A stretch of 64,000 bases of DNA from assembly GCA_963726775.1 (NCBI GenBank), contig CAVSDL010000007.1:1-64000 (forward strand), written 5' to 3'. The translations under genes were made by a program, and so were the position numbers. Each line of letters opens with the position of its first letter. Positions within the stretch are counted from its first letter, which is position 1. This DNA comes from CAIWHR01 sp963726775. GTDB taxonomy: Bacteria; Pseudomonadota; Gammaproteobacteria; Burkholderiales; Casimicrobiaceae. Positions 46,078-59,101 of this stretch are shown here, piece by piece. The notes under the pieces are model-generated. The model did no database searches, was not told where the DNA came from, and was given only the letters and a program-made list of their open reading frames with translations.

Positions 46078-47593
46078 GTGTCCTCTCCGACCCAATACGA
46101 CACGGTCCGCTACCCCGGGAAATTCTATCCGCAGTCGTCGCCCGATCGGCTGGCGACGCTCGCAACTGTGCACGGCCTCCTTCCGGAACCGATCGATTCG
46201 TGTCGGGTTCTGGAACTGGGGTGCGGCGATGGCGGCAACCTCATTCCGCTCGCCGACCGTTTTCCGGCGAGCACGTTTGTCGGCGTGGACCTGTCACGCG
46301 CGGCGGTCGAGCACGGCAACGGCATCGTCGCCGCGCTCGAGCTGAAGAACATCGCGCTGATCGCGCAGGACCTGATGGACGTTTCCGGCGGATGCCGGGA
46401 CCTTCGACTACATCATCGCCCACGGAATCCTTTCCTGGGTTCCGGAGCCCGCCCGGCAACAGATGCTCGACATCTGCGCCCGGCATCTGGCGCCGCGCGG
46501 CGTCGCCTATCTCAGCTACAACACGATGCCCGGGGGCTACCTGCGCAACTATCCGCGCGACCTGATGCGGTTTCATACGCGGCAGGTCACCGACCCCGCC
46601 TCCAAGCTGCGCGCCGCCCGGGAGATCATCGACTTCGTCGTATCGGCCATTTCGACCCCTACGATCGAGCGCGAATTGCTGAAGCGCGAGATGCAGCCGT
46701 ACGAGGGCAAGGATTACTTCCTGTACCACGACCTCCTCGCCGATGTGAACGATCCGATCTATTTCCTCGATTTCATGGATGCGGCGTCACGCTGCAATCT
46801 GCAGTTCGTCTCCGAGGCCAACCCCCATTTCACGCGGACCGCGCAATTCCCGGACCACGTGCGTCAACAGCTCGACGCGCTGCCGGAACGGCTGGTGCGC
46901 GAGCAGTACCTCGACTTCATCAACGGCCGGCGGTTTCGCCAGACCATCCTGTGCCGTGCTGCACACCCTCTCGACCTCGAGGTGACCCCGGAAAGAATGG
47001 AACGGCTGCTGATCTCGAGCTCGGCAAGGCCGGTGCGGCCGATTGCGGATCTGCACAAACCGGAAGGCGTCGAGTTCCGCCGCCGCCAGGGCGCATCGGT
47101 GAGCTATGCGGATGCGATTCCGAAAGCCCTGCACGTTGTGCTCGCGGAGTCCTACCCGCATGGACTGCGCTTCTCCGAACTGCGCCGCCGGATCTGCGAG
47201 CGCCTGGGCCTCGAGATGTCTCAAATGACGCCGCCGGAAGACGCGAAGCTGATCAAGCTGCTGATCTCGTCGTTCGCCAACGACTTCGTGGAATTGCACG
47301 TATATCCCTTCGAATACTGCACCGAGGTCAGCGCGAAGCCGGCCGTCAGCGCGCTCGTCAGGCTGCAGGCGGAGATGGGCGCCAGCGTCGTGTCGGCGAA
47401 TCTCGCGACCTTTTCCCTCCAGGACGGAATGATGCGCAGTCTCGTGATGCTGCTCGACGGCACCCGGGACTTCCAGGGACTGATGATCGATCTGTCCGCC
47501 AGGATGGGCGGCGCCGACCAGGACGCCATAACCGCCGACAACGTGCACCGTGTTCTGCGGACGCTCGCCGCGAATGCCATGCTGGTCGCCTGA
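46078..47593 (+). CDS. Class I methyltransferase with methyltransferase regulatory domain (frameshifted)
   Basis: GTG 46078. SAM-binding part: RVLELGCGDGGNLIPLADRF and TFVGVDLSRAAVEHGN; a shift near 46400 leads to FDYIIAHGILSWVPEPARQQ and GVAYLSYNTMPGGYLRNYPR. About 250 further residues (YFLYHDLLADVNDPIYFLDF, FINGRRFRQTILCRAAHPLD) form the regulatory domain seen in outer-membrane-protein lysine methyltransferases and related enzymes. Roughly 505 residues. It follows the PEP-CTERM genes on the same strand, so a surface protein could be its substrate; that is inference. Confidence 0.8.
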
Positions 47594-47725
47594 AGGCAAT
47601 CGTCCGGACAGGAAGGCGCGGCGCGCCCGCCCGGATGACACGATCGGGATGCACCCGCGGCGCCGAGAAGCGCTCTGAGGCGCTACCACGCTGCGCCACC
47701 ACGGGGCGGTGGCCCCGAGCCCGCC

Positions 47726-49543
<1,818 letters not shown>

Positions 49544-49621
49544 CCGTTAACTTTACACCAGGACCCGGCCGGCACGCGACGGCGCGGCGGTCGCCCGAGC
49601 TGCGGCGACGCCATGCAGCCG

Positions 49622-50100
49622 CTAGGGCCGGATGTAGGCGTAGCCCTCGCGCTGGCGCTGCATCAGCTCGACGACGCCGGCGGCGACATAGCCGATGCCC
49701 GGCAGCATGTCGTCGCGCGTGACCTTCTGGCCCTTCATCGAGTTCTCGCAGGCGACGACCCTGACCCCGGCCTGCAGCGCCTCCGCGACGCGGCTGCCGA
49801 CGGCGCGAATCCAGCTTCAGCATGCCCAGGCCGGCATTGATCGCGACAATTTCGATCTCCACGTTCTGCGCGCCCAGTTCCTTCTGCACGTTGAACGTAT
49901 TGTTGAGCGCGACATTCCAGCTGGGCCGGGTCGGCGTCACCGACATGGATGATCAGCTTCTGCCGCGCGGCATCGCGCGCGGCGGCTGGAGGGGACCCCT
50001 CGAGGGCCGATGCCGGCGGATCCGCCGCCGCCTGCGGCGGGACCAGCCCGAACGCGGCGGCGAAGCCGCAGCGGCTGCAATCCATCTGATGCAGTTTCAT
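49622..50100 (-). CDS. DsrE/DsrF-like protein (frameshifted)
   Basis: ATG 50100 gives MKLHQMDCSRCGFAAAFGLV, then QKLIIHVGDADPAQ; a shift near 49930 continues PSWNVALNNTFNVQKELGAQ and VEIEIVAINAGLGMLKLDS, and another near 49810 VAEALQAGVRVVACENSMKG and RDDMLPGIGYVAAGVVELMQ to a stop at 49622-49624. The beta-alpha pattern is that of DsrE-like sulfur-handling proteins. The Cys pair in the N-terminal extension is unusual. It is on the same strand as the GspE-like gene and may not be related to it functionally. Confidence 0.65.
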
Positions 50101-50221
50101 GTCAGGGCTCCTGTCGCGCGGGACGCCGGCGACGCATCGCCGACGCAGCGGCTGCCAGCGCGCCTGACGCAATTCGCCGGAGCGGCGACATCGACAGGCG
50201 TGCGACGCCTCGGGGACGCTA

Positions 50222-50653
50222 TCACCGCACCTGCGCCAGCACGAGATCGACCGAGGTCGGCAAGCTGCGCCGGATCCAGGTCGTCAGCGCATGCCGGCGA
50301 CCGGCACATCGACTTTCCTTCGTGCTCGATCCGCGCCGATACGCCGTAACGGAGATCGCGGATCGAGGCGCGCCTGCGTCGAACGTCGAGCGCGTATCGC
50401 AGCGGCGATTCGGTGCGCCGGCGCCGGAAAGAATCGCTGCGGCAATCGTGCAGGGTGGCGCGCCCTCGGCGGAGACTGTCCACGAGCGCGATCACGACCA
50501 TCGCGCCGGCGGGTAGCGTCACGCCGTCTCCGCAGGACAGCGCGCCGGTCAGCGCGGCGCCGCGTCGTCGCCTGCGGGGCCGCGCCGGGCCGGCGCAGCG
50601 CGCGCGAAGGCCCCGGGCGCAGCCGCGCCGGACGACAGCAACAGGGCCGACAT
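50222..50653 (-). CDS. Possible YbaY-like exported protein (badly frameshifted)
   Basis: ATG at 50653 opens MSALLLSSGAAAPGAFARA, a signal-like segment. Other frames then give GDGVTLPAGAMVVIALVDSL, RYALDVR and the end VDLVLAQVR with a stop at 50222-50224. The TLPAGA...ALVDSL pattern recalls the beta-sandwich of YbaY-type lipoproteins, but at least four shifts are needed to read it, so both identity and limits are uncertain. Confidence 0.35.
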
Positions 50654-50799
50654 CGCCGACGCCAGCGCGGTGGCGGTGCGGGTGACGATGCGTCCGGGTG
50701 GGATCGGTTTCAAGCGTGAGTCTCGGTGGATCGGCCGACGGAACGATGCCACGCGCGGGCGCCTCGCGCGCAATCCCCGCCGGCATCGCGCGCGCCGCG

Positions 50800-52001
50800 C
50801 TAGCGGGCCGCCTCAGGCGGAACCGGGGCCTCCGGCACCTGGAACACCTCGCGCAGGTACGCGACGTACGACGGATCGTAGTCCATCGTCTTCGACGGCT
50901 CGTCGCTGATCTTCGCCACCGGCTGGCCGTTGCAGCGGGTCATCTTGATCACGATCTGCAGCGGCTCGAAGCCGAGGTCGTTGGTGAGGTTGGTGCCGAT
51001 GCCGAACGCGGTCTGCATCCGGCCGCGGAAGTACTCGAACAGCCGGATCGCGAGCGGCACGTTGAGGCTGTCGGAGAACACCATCGTCTTGGTGCGCGGG
51101 TCGATGCGCATCTTCTGGTAGTGCGCGATCAGCTTCTCGCCCCACTCGAACGGATCGCCGGAGTCGTGGCGCACGCCGTCGAACAGCTTGCAGAAGAACA
51201 GGTCGAAGTCGCGCAGGAACGCGTCCATGCCGCAGACGTCGGACAGCGCGATCCCGAGGTCGCCGCGGTACTCGCGCGCCCAGGTGTTGAACGCGAACAC
51301 CTGCGAATCGCGCAGCCGCGGCCCGACGGCCTGGCACGCCTGCAGGTATTCGTGCGCCATCGTGCCGAGCGGCGTCAGGCCGTGCCGCATCGCGAGCACG
51401 ACGTTGCTCGTGCCGACGAACTTCGGCCCGATGCCGGCCTTCGAGCGTGCGCATCGACCTCCTCCTGCCACGCGCGCGAGAAGCGCCGCCGCGTGCCGTA
51501 GTCGGCGATGCGGAACTCCGGATCGGGCACCGCGTTGATCGCCGATCTTCGCCGCGAGCCGGCGCCGGCCTTCGGCGAGATCGGCGTCCCGGCTGCGTGT
51601 TGCGGAAGTAGACCTCGCTGACGATCGCGAGCACCGGCACCTCGAACAGGATCGTGTGCAGCCACGGGCCCTTGATCGTGATGTCGATCTCGCCGTCCGA
51701 GCCCTTCAGCGGCTCGACGGCGATGAACCGCTCGTCCAGCTGGAAGAGGCCGAGCAGGTCGACGAAGTCGCTCTTGAAGAAGCGCCAGCCGCGCAGGTAC
51801 GTCGAGCTCGTCGGCGCGGAAGCGCAGGCGGCACAGCGCGCGGATCTCGTCGCGGATCTCGTCGACGTAGGGCGTGAGGTCGACGTCCGGGTTGCGGCAC
51901 TTGAAGCGGTACTCGACCTGCGCGCCCGGAAAATGATGCAGCACGACCTGCATCATCGTGAACTTGTAGAGGTCGGTGTCGAGCAGCGACTGGATGATCA
52001 T
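50800..52001 (-). CDS. pncB: Nicotinate phosphoribosyltransferase (frameshifted)
   Basis: ATG 52001: MIIQSLLDTDLYKFTMMQVV, then YRFKCRNPDVDLTPYVDEI. After a shift near 51795: LRGWRFFKSDFVDLLGLFQL and GPWLHTILFEVPVLAIVSEV; after more near 51600-51450: GTSNVVLAMRHGLTPLGTMA, FDGVRHDSGDPFEWGEKLIA with the phosphorylatable His, FSDSLNVPLAIRLFEYFRG and FGIGTNLTNDLGFEPLQIVI. About 400 residues, normal for PncB. It salvages nicotinate to nicotinate mononucleotide in NAD synthesis, in the cytoplasm. Confidence 0.88.
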
Positions 52002-52109
52002 CGGGCGGTGGCGCGGGGCGGCGGACGATGCGGCGCCCGCGGGCGCGGGGTCGGCAGATGTTACCCGCTCGCGGCACGGCAGGGCCAATCGCGCGGCACG
52101 ACATCGGAC

Positions 52110-53390
52110 TCAGACGCGGCGGCGCCGCGTCGTCGCCGACGATCGCGGATGCGGCGGGCGAGCCAGATGCACAGCAGCGTGCAGCCCGACGGCGAGCCAG
52201 CCGACGACGCCGTAGTGCGTCAGCGTGCCGTCCGGCGCGCGGCCGATGATGAGTCCGGCGACCATCGCCGCGAGCCCCGAGCCCAGCTGCTGGATCGAGC
52301 GCGTTGAAGCTCATGAAGCTGCCGCGCAGCCGCGGCTCGACGCTGCCGCGAGACCAGCGCCATCGCCGGACCGAAGCGGCCGGTGACGAACACGAAGAAC
52401 AGCACCGAGAACGGGACGACCGCCGCGAGCGGCAGCGGCGGCAGGTGCGTCGTGATCAGGATCGGCACGATCGACACGAGACGCGACGATGCGTGAACAT
52501 GCGCTTCTTGCCGTGGCGATCGGCGAGCCGGCCGATGATCTGCGCGGTGACCAGCGTCGTCGCGCCGCCGGCGAAATAGATCGATCGCGAGGTCGCATTC
52601 GGCGATGCCGACGTTGGCGACCTTGTAGGGCGCGATGAACGGGATCACGGTGAAGCCGGCGAACATCAGCGTGATCATCAGCGCGAATGCGCGCAGGTGG
52701 TTCGGCACGCCGAAGATGCGCCGCAGCTGCTCGACCGGATGCCGCGACTGCACGTGCGCGAGATGCGCGCGCAGCGGCGGCAGCATTCGCATCGCGACGA
52801 GCGCGACGACGACGCTCAGCGCCGCCAGCACGAGGAACGGCGCCCGCCACGAGTAGTGCGCGGCGAGCCAGAGCGCGAGCGGCACGCCGGCCACCGCGGC
52901 GAGCGAGAACGACGCGGCGACGATCGCGGTGGCGCGCGCCCGCCGCGCGTAGGGAACGACGTCGGCGACGATCGCGAACACGAGCCCGCCGATCACGCCG
53001 CCGAACGCGCCGGCGACGATGCGCGCGGCGAGCAGCCAGCGGTAGTTCGGCGCGAATCCGCACAGCGCGCGTCGCGACGATGAAGCCGCCGTAGAGCGCC
53101 AGCAGCGCGCGCTTGCGGTCGAAGCGGTCGATCCAGAACGCGGCGACGAATCCGCTGCGCCGCCGCGGCGAACGTGTACGCCGACACGAGCAGGCGAACT
53201 GGCTGCGGCCGATGCCGAAGAGGCGCATGAACTGCGGCCCGAGCGGCATCATGATCATGAAATCGACGATGTGCGTGAACTGCACGGCGGCGAGCGTCAG
53301 CAGCAGCGCGAGTTCGCGCGGCGCGCGAGCGGCCGCCGGCGGTCGCGGCGCGGCGTCCACGACGGCGGCGGGCGGTGGCGTGACGGGCAC
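52110..53390 (-). CDS. MFS transporter (heavily frameshifted)
   Basis: Fragments in order: LALLLTLAAVQFTHIVDFMI and MMPLGPQFMRLFGIGRSQFA (first helix and loop), RKRALLALYGGFIVAT, then GGLVFAIVADVVPYARRARA, ATAIVAASFSLAAVAGVPLA, HLRAFALMITLMFAGFTVIP and LAAVVPFSVLFFVFVTGRFG, ending GTLTHYGVVGWLAVGLHAAV with a stop at 52110-52112. This is a 12-helix major facilitator of the drug- or sugar-efflux kind. GTG 53390 is a guess for the start. At least six indels are needed, so residue-level statements are unsafe. Confidence 0.75.
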
Positions 53391-53563
53391 GGAAGGATGA
53401 GCGCGGTGGTACCGGCGCGGCCGGCGCGGCGGGACGGCTCGCGCAAGCAACTGACCGCGAGTCATCTGAAATATACCACGGACCTTCCGTCGTGCCCGGG
53501 CGGCAGTGCTGGATCGGCGCGCAACGTCCGCGGTATCATCGCGACGCTCGTCCCGGGCCGCCC

Positions 53564-54552
53564 ATGCTGATCAACTGCGTCGCCTACCAGGATGGCCGGA
53601 AGCTCGCCGACATCGCGGTCGACGGACATCAGCGATTACGTGACGCCGCCCCGACTGCTTCGTCTGGGTCGCGCTGTTCGAGCCGAGCCGCGCGGAACTG
53701 GACGAGATGACCGAGGAATTCGGCCTGCATCCGCTCGCCGTCGAGGACGCGCGCAAGGGCCACCAGCGGCCGAAGATCGAGGAATACGAGGACTCGCTGT
53801 TCGCCGTGCTGCAGACGGTCGAGATGGCGCCGGAGGGCGCCGAGACGTCCTGCTCGTCGGCGAGGTCGACGATCTTCGTCGGCAAGAACTACATCCTCTC
53901 GGTCCGCCACCGCACGCAGAAGGGCTTCGCCGACGTGCGCGCGCGCTGCGAGCGCGAGCCCGAGCTGCTGCGCCACGGCTCGGGCTTCGTGCTCTACGCG
54001 ATCATGGACTCGATCGTCGACCGCTACTTCCCGATCCTCGACGATCTCGAGACCTCGCTCGAGGACGCCGAGGCGCAGCTCTTCGACGCGCAACACCGCG
54101 CGCCGACATCGAGGAGCTCTACGCCCTCAAGCGGCGGCTGATGACGCTGAAGCACGCGGTCGGCGCCGCTGATGGAAGCGGTCGGCAAGCTCTACGGCGG
54201 CCGCGTGCCGCAGACTGTGCGTCGGCACGCAGGAGTACTTCCGCGACGTCTACGACCACCTGTCGCGGATCAACGCCGCGATCGAGAGCATCCGCGAAAT
54301 GCTGACGACCGCGATCACGGTCAACATCGGGATGATCAGCCTCGCCGAGAGCGAGGTGACCAAGCGGCTCGCGGCGTGGGGCGCGCTGATCACGGTGCCC
54401 ACGCTGATCGCCGGCATCTACGGGATGAACTTCGAGAACATGCCGGAGCTCCAGTGGGAGTACGGCTATCCGTATCGCGCTGGCGCTGATGGCTGGCGGT
54501 CGACGTCGTGCTGCTGTTCTGGCGCTTTCGACGAAGATCAAGCTGGCTCTAG
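53564..54552 (+). CDS. corA: CorA-type magnesium/cobalt channel (frameshifted)
   Basis: ATG 53564 (MLINCVAYQDGRKLADIAVD). Segments in order: AELDEMTEEFGLHPLAVEDA, HQRPKIEEYEDSLFAVLQTV, VGKNYILSVRHRTQKGFADV, VLYAIMDSIVDRYFPILDDL, YFRDVYDHLSRINAAIESIR and the pore region TVNIGMISLAESEVTKRLAA, then LITVPTLIAGIYGMNFENMP with the GMN selectivity motif, ending near FRRRSSWL at 54550-54552. About 325 residues expected. Pentameric inner-membrane Mg2+/Co2+ channel. Roughly six indels; converges with the CDF gene. Confidence 0.87.
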
Positions 54553-55569
54553 CGCTCGCACGGCGCCGCATCCCGTCCGCGGCGTTCAGCGCACACGCTG
54601 CGTGCGACCCGGCGTCGGCGGCGATGCGGCGCGACCGGAATGACGCGGCCGTCCGACGGCGGCGCCGGCCACGACGGCTGCAGCGTCACGTGGTCGATGC
54701 CGAAATCGCGCGCGAGCATCCGCTGCGCCGCCGCGAGCGTGCGCGGCCACGCGACGCCGTCGGCCAGCGTCAGGTGCGCCGACAGCGCGACGCGCTCGGC
54801 GCTCATGTGCCAGACGTGCAGATCGTGCACGCCGGTCACGCCGGGCAGCGCGGCGAGCGCGCGGCCGATCGCCTCGTAGGACAGGTGCGCCGGCACGCGC
54901 TCCATCAGCACGCCGGTCGATTGCCGCAGCAGTTCCCACGTCGAGCGCAGGATCAGCAGCGCGACGACGACCGACAGGATCGGGTCGATCGGCGTCCAGC
55001 CGGTGAAGTAGATGACGGCGCCGGCGACGATCGCCGCGACCGAGCCCAGCAGGTCGCCGAGCACGTGCAGCAGCGCGCCGCGCGCGTTGATGCTGCCGCC
55101 GGCGCGCGACAGCATCCACGCGACGACGACGTTGACGCCGAGGCCGACGCGCCGCGACCGCCATCACCAGCGGGCCCGGCACCGGCGCCGGCGCCAGCAG
55201 CCGCGCGACCGCCTCGACGGCGATCCAGACGACGAGCGCCAGCATCGCCAGCGCGTTGATGAACGCGGCGAGCACCTCGGCGCGCGCGTAGCCGTACGAG
55301 GCGCGGCGCGACGGCGGGCGCCGCGCCACGCTCTGCGCGATCAGCGCGACGATGAACGCCGCGGCGTCGGTCGCCATGTGGCCCGCGTCCGAGATCAGCG
55401 CCAGCGAGCCGGCGAGCCAGCCGCCGATCGCCTCGACCACGCCGAAGCCGGCGGTCAGCGCGAGCGCGATCCACAGCGTCGGCGCGTCGCGCGTCGCGCG
55501 CATGACCGGCGGCCATGCCGTGCCGTGGTCCATGGCTGCGTGAGCGCGCTCGGTCGTCGTGACTCGCAT
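54549..55569 (-). CDS. CDF-family cation efflux transporter (frameshifted)
   Basis: ATG 55569 (ATG 55533 also possible). First half: LWIALALTAGFGVVEAIGGW, SLALISDAGHMATDAAAFIV with the metal-binding His/Asp of helix II, RASYGYARAEVLAAFINALA. A shift near 55140 joins INARGALLHVLGDLLGSVAA (second metal-site helix), GWTPIDPILSVVVALLIL and the cytoplasmic domain GVTGVHDLHVWHMSAERVAL. Zinc/cadmium/cobalt antiporter of the CzcD/ZitB kind, in the inner membrane. The 3' end touches the end of corA. Confidence 0.82.
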
Positions 55570-55639
55570 GGCCGGTTCGCGGCTCGGCGCTGCGATCGCC
55601 GGCAGCCGCGACGCACGCGTCGATGGCCGTGCATCCCGC

Positions 55640-56291
55640 TGCGGCTCGTCGCGCAGGCGACACCGGCCCCTGCCGCTCGCGGCCGGCAGCCGGTCTTGTC
55701 GGCGTAGAACGCGGCGATCCGCACCATGTCGGCGGCTGTCGCCGGTCAGGTCGACCTGCGGGCCGATGCCGATCTCGCGGCGCGGGTAGTCGATGAACGC
55801 GAGCACCACCGGCACGCGCGGCGCGCGCGACGCGATAGAACCCGGACTTCCATGCCGTCGCGCGACTGCGCGTGCCTTCCGGCGCGATCGCGAGGCGGAA
55901 CTCCGGTGCGCGACGAAGCGCCGCCAGCCGCTCGGTGAGGCCCGTGCGCTCGCGCCGGTTGGCCGGGATGCCGCCCCACCGCGGAACAGCGCGGCGAACG
56001 GCCACACGAACAGCGAGTCCTTGCCGACCCAGCGGATGCGCACCGCCAGCGCCCACTTCGCGACGAGGCCGATGCAGAAATCCCAGTTGCTCGTGTGCGG
56101 ATAGAACACGATCACGCAACGCGCGGCAGCGGCTCGTCATCACGACGCGCCAGCCGCGCCAGCGAGCGCGCGAACGCCAGGCGCGCCAGGAACCCCTGAC
56201 CCAGCGGGCGCTCGGCAGGCGGTCGGGGGCTGGGCAGGGGGAGCCGGACGGACGCGGGATCGCGGCGAACGCACCGGTGTGGCGCCGCCAT
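55640..56291 (-). CDS. PlsC-like lysophospholipid acyltransferase (heavily frameshifted)
   Basis: Pieces in order: GQGFLARLAFARSLARLARR, VIVFYPHTSNWDFCIGLVAK (HTSNWD, motif I His-x4-Asp), WALAVRIRWVGKDSLFVWPF, GGIPANRRERTGLTERLAAL, FRLAIAPEGTRSR (motif III), AFIDYPRREIGIGPQVDLTG and VRIAAFYADKTGCRP. These define the glycerolipid acyltransferase fold, with the phosphate-binding EGTRSR. Start (ATG 56291) and end are approximate because several indels occur. Probably acylates a lysophospholipid or similar at the inner membrane. Confidence 0.7.
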
Positions 56292-56339
56292 GCTAGCAAA
56301 CGCTGCATCGCGGCCGAGGCCGCCGACGTAGAATGGCGC

Positions 56340-56999
56340 ATGCCTGCCGATCGCCGCCGTTCGCTCGCCGACCGCCTCGACGCCGCGCTGCCGCAGATGC
56401 AGTGCCGGCGCTGCGGCTACGACGGCTGCCGCCCGTACGCGGACGCGATCGCCGCCGGCGACGCGATCAATCGCTGCCCGCCCGGCGGCGACGCGGTGAT
56501 CGCCGCGCTCGCGGCGCTCACCGGCACGGCCGGCGGTCCCGCTCGACACGCGCGCACGGCGAGCACGGGCCGCTCGACCGTCGCGCGCGATCGACGAGGC
56601 GCGGTGCATCGGCTGCACGCTGTGCATCGACGCGTGCCCGGTCGACGCGATCGTCGGCGCGGCGAAGCGCATGCACACGGTGCTCGCGGCGCTGTGCACC
56701 GGCTGCGACCTGTGCGTCGCGCCCTGCCCGGTCGACTGCATCGCGATGGTCCCGGCGCGGACGCGCGTGGACGCCGCCGACGCGACGCGCCGCGCGCGCT
56801 CGACGCGCGCCGCTACGATGCGCGCAGCGATCCGCCGCGCTCGCCGCGCGGACGGACACACGGCGACCGGCGCCGACGCCGGTGCCGCACGCCGCGACCG
56901 GCGACGCCGAGCGGCGCGCACGCCGCGACGCCGTCGCCGCGGCGCTCGCGCGCGCCCGCGCGCGGCGCGCCGCGCCGCCGCGGCACGGCGCCACGCTGA
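56340..56999 (+). CDS. rsxB: RsxB/RnfB-type electron transport ferredoxin (frameshifted)
   Basis: ATG 56340: ADRLDAALPQMQCRRCGYDG, the Cys-rich Fe-S site of RnfB, then DAINRCPPGGDAVIAALAAL. After shifts: EARCIGCTLCIDACPVDAIV and HTVLAALCTGCDLCVAPCPV, two 4Fe-4S clusters. An Arg/Ala-rich tail ends in TGA at 56997-56999, overlapping the next ATG. In many betaproteobacteria a lone rsxB precedes nth, as here. It would deliver electrons for redox regulation or Fe-S repair rather than form a full Rnf pump, since no other rnf genes are seen. Confidence 0.85.
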   Translation: MPADRRRSLADRLDAALPQMQCRRCGYDGCRPYADAIAAGDAINRCPPGGDAVIAALAALTGTAGGPARHARTASTGRSTVARDRRGAVHRLHAVHRRVPGRRDRRRGEAHAHGARGAVHRLRPVRRALPGRLHRDGPGADARGRRRRDAPRALDARRYDARSDPPRSPRGRTHGDRRRRRCRTPRPATPSGAHAATPSPRRSRAPARGAPRRRGTAPR

Positions 57000-57980
57000 T
57001 GCGCGTCTCCGTCCTCGCTCCTTGCTGCTCGGCGCTCGCCGCCGCGCCCGCCATGACCGCCCACGCCGCCACGCCTGCCCTCGCGCAGTTCTCCGCGACG
57101 CTCGACGCGCAGTGGGATTACGGCAAGCCCGCGGAATCCGAGCAGCGCTTCCGCGCGGAGCTCGCACAGGTGGCCCGCCGACGATCCGCAGGCGCTGATC
57201 GTCGCCACGCAGATCGCGCGCACGCAGAGCCTGCGCCGCCAGTTCGCCGAGGCGCACGCGACGCTCGACGCGATCGACGGCGCAGCTCGCACGGCCGCCG
57301 TCGCACGTGCGCGTCCGCTATCTGCTCGAGCGCGGCCGCACGTTCAACTCGGCGGGCGCGCCGGAGCGCGCGGTGCCGCTGTTCGCCGAGGCGCTCTCGC
57401 TCGCCGAGTGCAACGACGACGCGTTCTACGCGGTCGACGCCGCGCACATGCTCGGCATCGCGGCGCCGCCGGCCGATCGCCTCGACTGGAATCTGAAGGC
57501 GCTGGCGATGGCCGAGAAGGCCGCCGATCGCGCGCGCGCAGCGCTGGCACGCCTCGCTCTACAACAACATCGGCTGGACGCTATCACGAGCGCGGCGACT
57601 ACGCGACGGCGCTCGGCGTACTTCGCGCAAGGCGCTGCCGCGCGTACGAAGCGCGCGGCGATCCGGCGCGACGTGCGCATCGCGCGCTGGATCGGTCGCG
57701 CGCGCGCAGCGCTCGCTCGGCCGGCTCGACGAAGCCGAGGCGATCCAGCGCGACGCTCGCTGCCGAGTACGACGAAGCTCGGCACGCCCGACGGCTACGT
57801 CTACGAGGAGCTCGCCGAGATCGCGCTCGCGCGCGGCGACGCCGCGGCCGCGAAGCCGTGGGCGGCGAAGGCGCACGCGGTGCTGAAGGACGACCCGGAT
57901 TTCGCGGCCAGCGAAGCGCCGCGGCTCGCGCGCCTCGCGCGATCGCGGCGGGCACGACGCCCGGCCCGAGGCAGCCGTGA
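56999..57980 (+). CDS. Exported TPR-like hypothetical protein (frameshifted)
   Basis: ATG at 56999 (overlap TGATG). Signal-like start MRVSVLAPCCSALAAAPAMT, then FSATLDAQWDYGKPAESEQR, ALIVATQIARTQSLRRQFAE, VRVRYLLERGRTFNSAGAPE, YNNIGWTLHERGDYATALGV and VYEELAEIALARGDAAAAKP. The helix pairs with Gly/Ala pattern are TPR-like. At least five indels. Coupled to rsxB upstream and to nth by a GTGA overlap downstream. Function not recognised. Confidence 0.65.
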
Positions 57981-58630
57981 ATCCGCAAAAGCGCCGCGCG
58001 ATCTTCGAGCGGCTGCGCGCCGCCAATCCGCACCCGACCACCGGAGCTCGAGCACCGGACGCCGTTCGAGCTGCTGGTCGCCGTCGTGCTCTCCGCGCAG
58101 GCGACCGACAAGGGCGTCAACAAGGCGACCGCCGAAGCTCTTCCCCGTCGCCAACACGCCGGCGGCGATCGCCAAGCTCGGCGTCGACGGGCTGATTCCC
58201 TACGTGCAGTCGATCGGTCTCTACCGCAACAAGGCGAAGAACATCGTCGCGCTGTCGGAGATCCTGCTGCGCGAGCACGGCGGCGAGGTGCCGCGCGACC
58301 GCGAGGCGCTCGAGGCGCTGCCCGGCGTCGGCCGCAAGACCGCCAACGTCGTGCTCAACATCGCGTTCGGCGCAGCCGACGATCGCCGTCGACACGCACA
58401 TCTTCCGCGTCGCCAATCGCACCGGGCTCGCGCCCGGCAAGGACGTCCGACGAGGTCGAGCGGAAGCTGCTGAAGTTCGTGCCCGACGAATTCCAGCAGG
58501 ACGCGCATCACTGGCTGATCCTGCACGGACGCTACGTCTGCGTCGCGCGCTCGCCGAAGTGCGGCGAGTGCATCATTCGCGATCTCTGCGAATACCGCGA
58601 CAGAGACGGCCGGGTGGAGCTGGCGCGATG
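57977..58630 (+). CDS. nth: Endonuclease III (frameshifted)
   Basis: GTG 57977 (MNPQKRRAIFERLRAANPHP). ELLVAVVLSAQATDKGVNKA, IGLYRNKAKNIVALSEILLR, the helix-hairpin-helix LEALPGVGRKTANVVLNIAF, catalytic Asp in PTIAVDTHIFRVANRTGLAP, and the 4Fe-4S cysteines in CVARSPKCGECIIRDLCEY. Four one-base insertions are apparent, for example within GAGCTC-like contexts near 58043 and 58136. Bifunctional DNA glycosylase/AP lyase for oxidised pyrimidines. The end is within a few bases of the next gene. Confidence 0.9.
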
Positions 58631-59058
58631 TTCACGCCGTCGCGCGACGAAGCGCGCCGCTTTCTGGTCGACGCCTGGACGAAGTACCGCGCGCGGCGCG
58701 CCGCTGACGCGATCTCGAGCGGATCGCCGCGGCGATCATCGCGCTGCACCCGGAGTACCACGCGGTGCTCGAGGATCCGGACCGCCATCTCGATCGCGAC
58801 TACCGGCCGGAGTCCGGCGACGTCAATCCGTTCCTGCACCTGTCGCTGCATCTCGCCGTCGCGGAGCAGCTGTCGATCGACCAGCCGCCGGGCATTCGCG
58901 CGCACTTCGAGCGCCTGCGCGCGCGCGACGCGGCGACGAGCACGCGGCGCTGCACGCGGTGCTGGAATGCCTGGGCGAGAGTGATCTGGCACGCGCAGCG
59001 CCACGGCACGCCGCCGGACGCGGCGATCTACCTCGCCTGCCTCGAGCGGCAGCGCTGA
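58628..59058 (+). CDS. DUF1841 family protein (frameshifted)
   Basis: ATG 58628: MFTPSRDEARRFLVDAWTKY, then after a shift IAAAIIALHPEYHAVLEDPD, YRPESGDVNPFLHLSLHLAV and EQLSIDQPPGIRAHFERLRA, and after another the end WHAQRHGTPPDAAIYLACLE. About 140 residues. The family is a conserved proteobacterial protein of unknown function that often follows nth. Soluble, helical, no signal peptide. Confidence 0.82.
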
Positions 59059-59101
59059 CCGGGCCATGCGCTCGCAAGCAGACGTGCAGCCGCCCGCTGC
59101 G

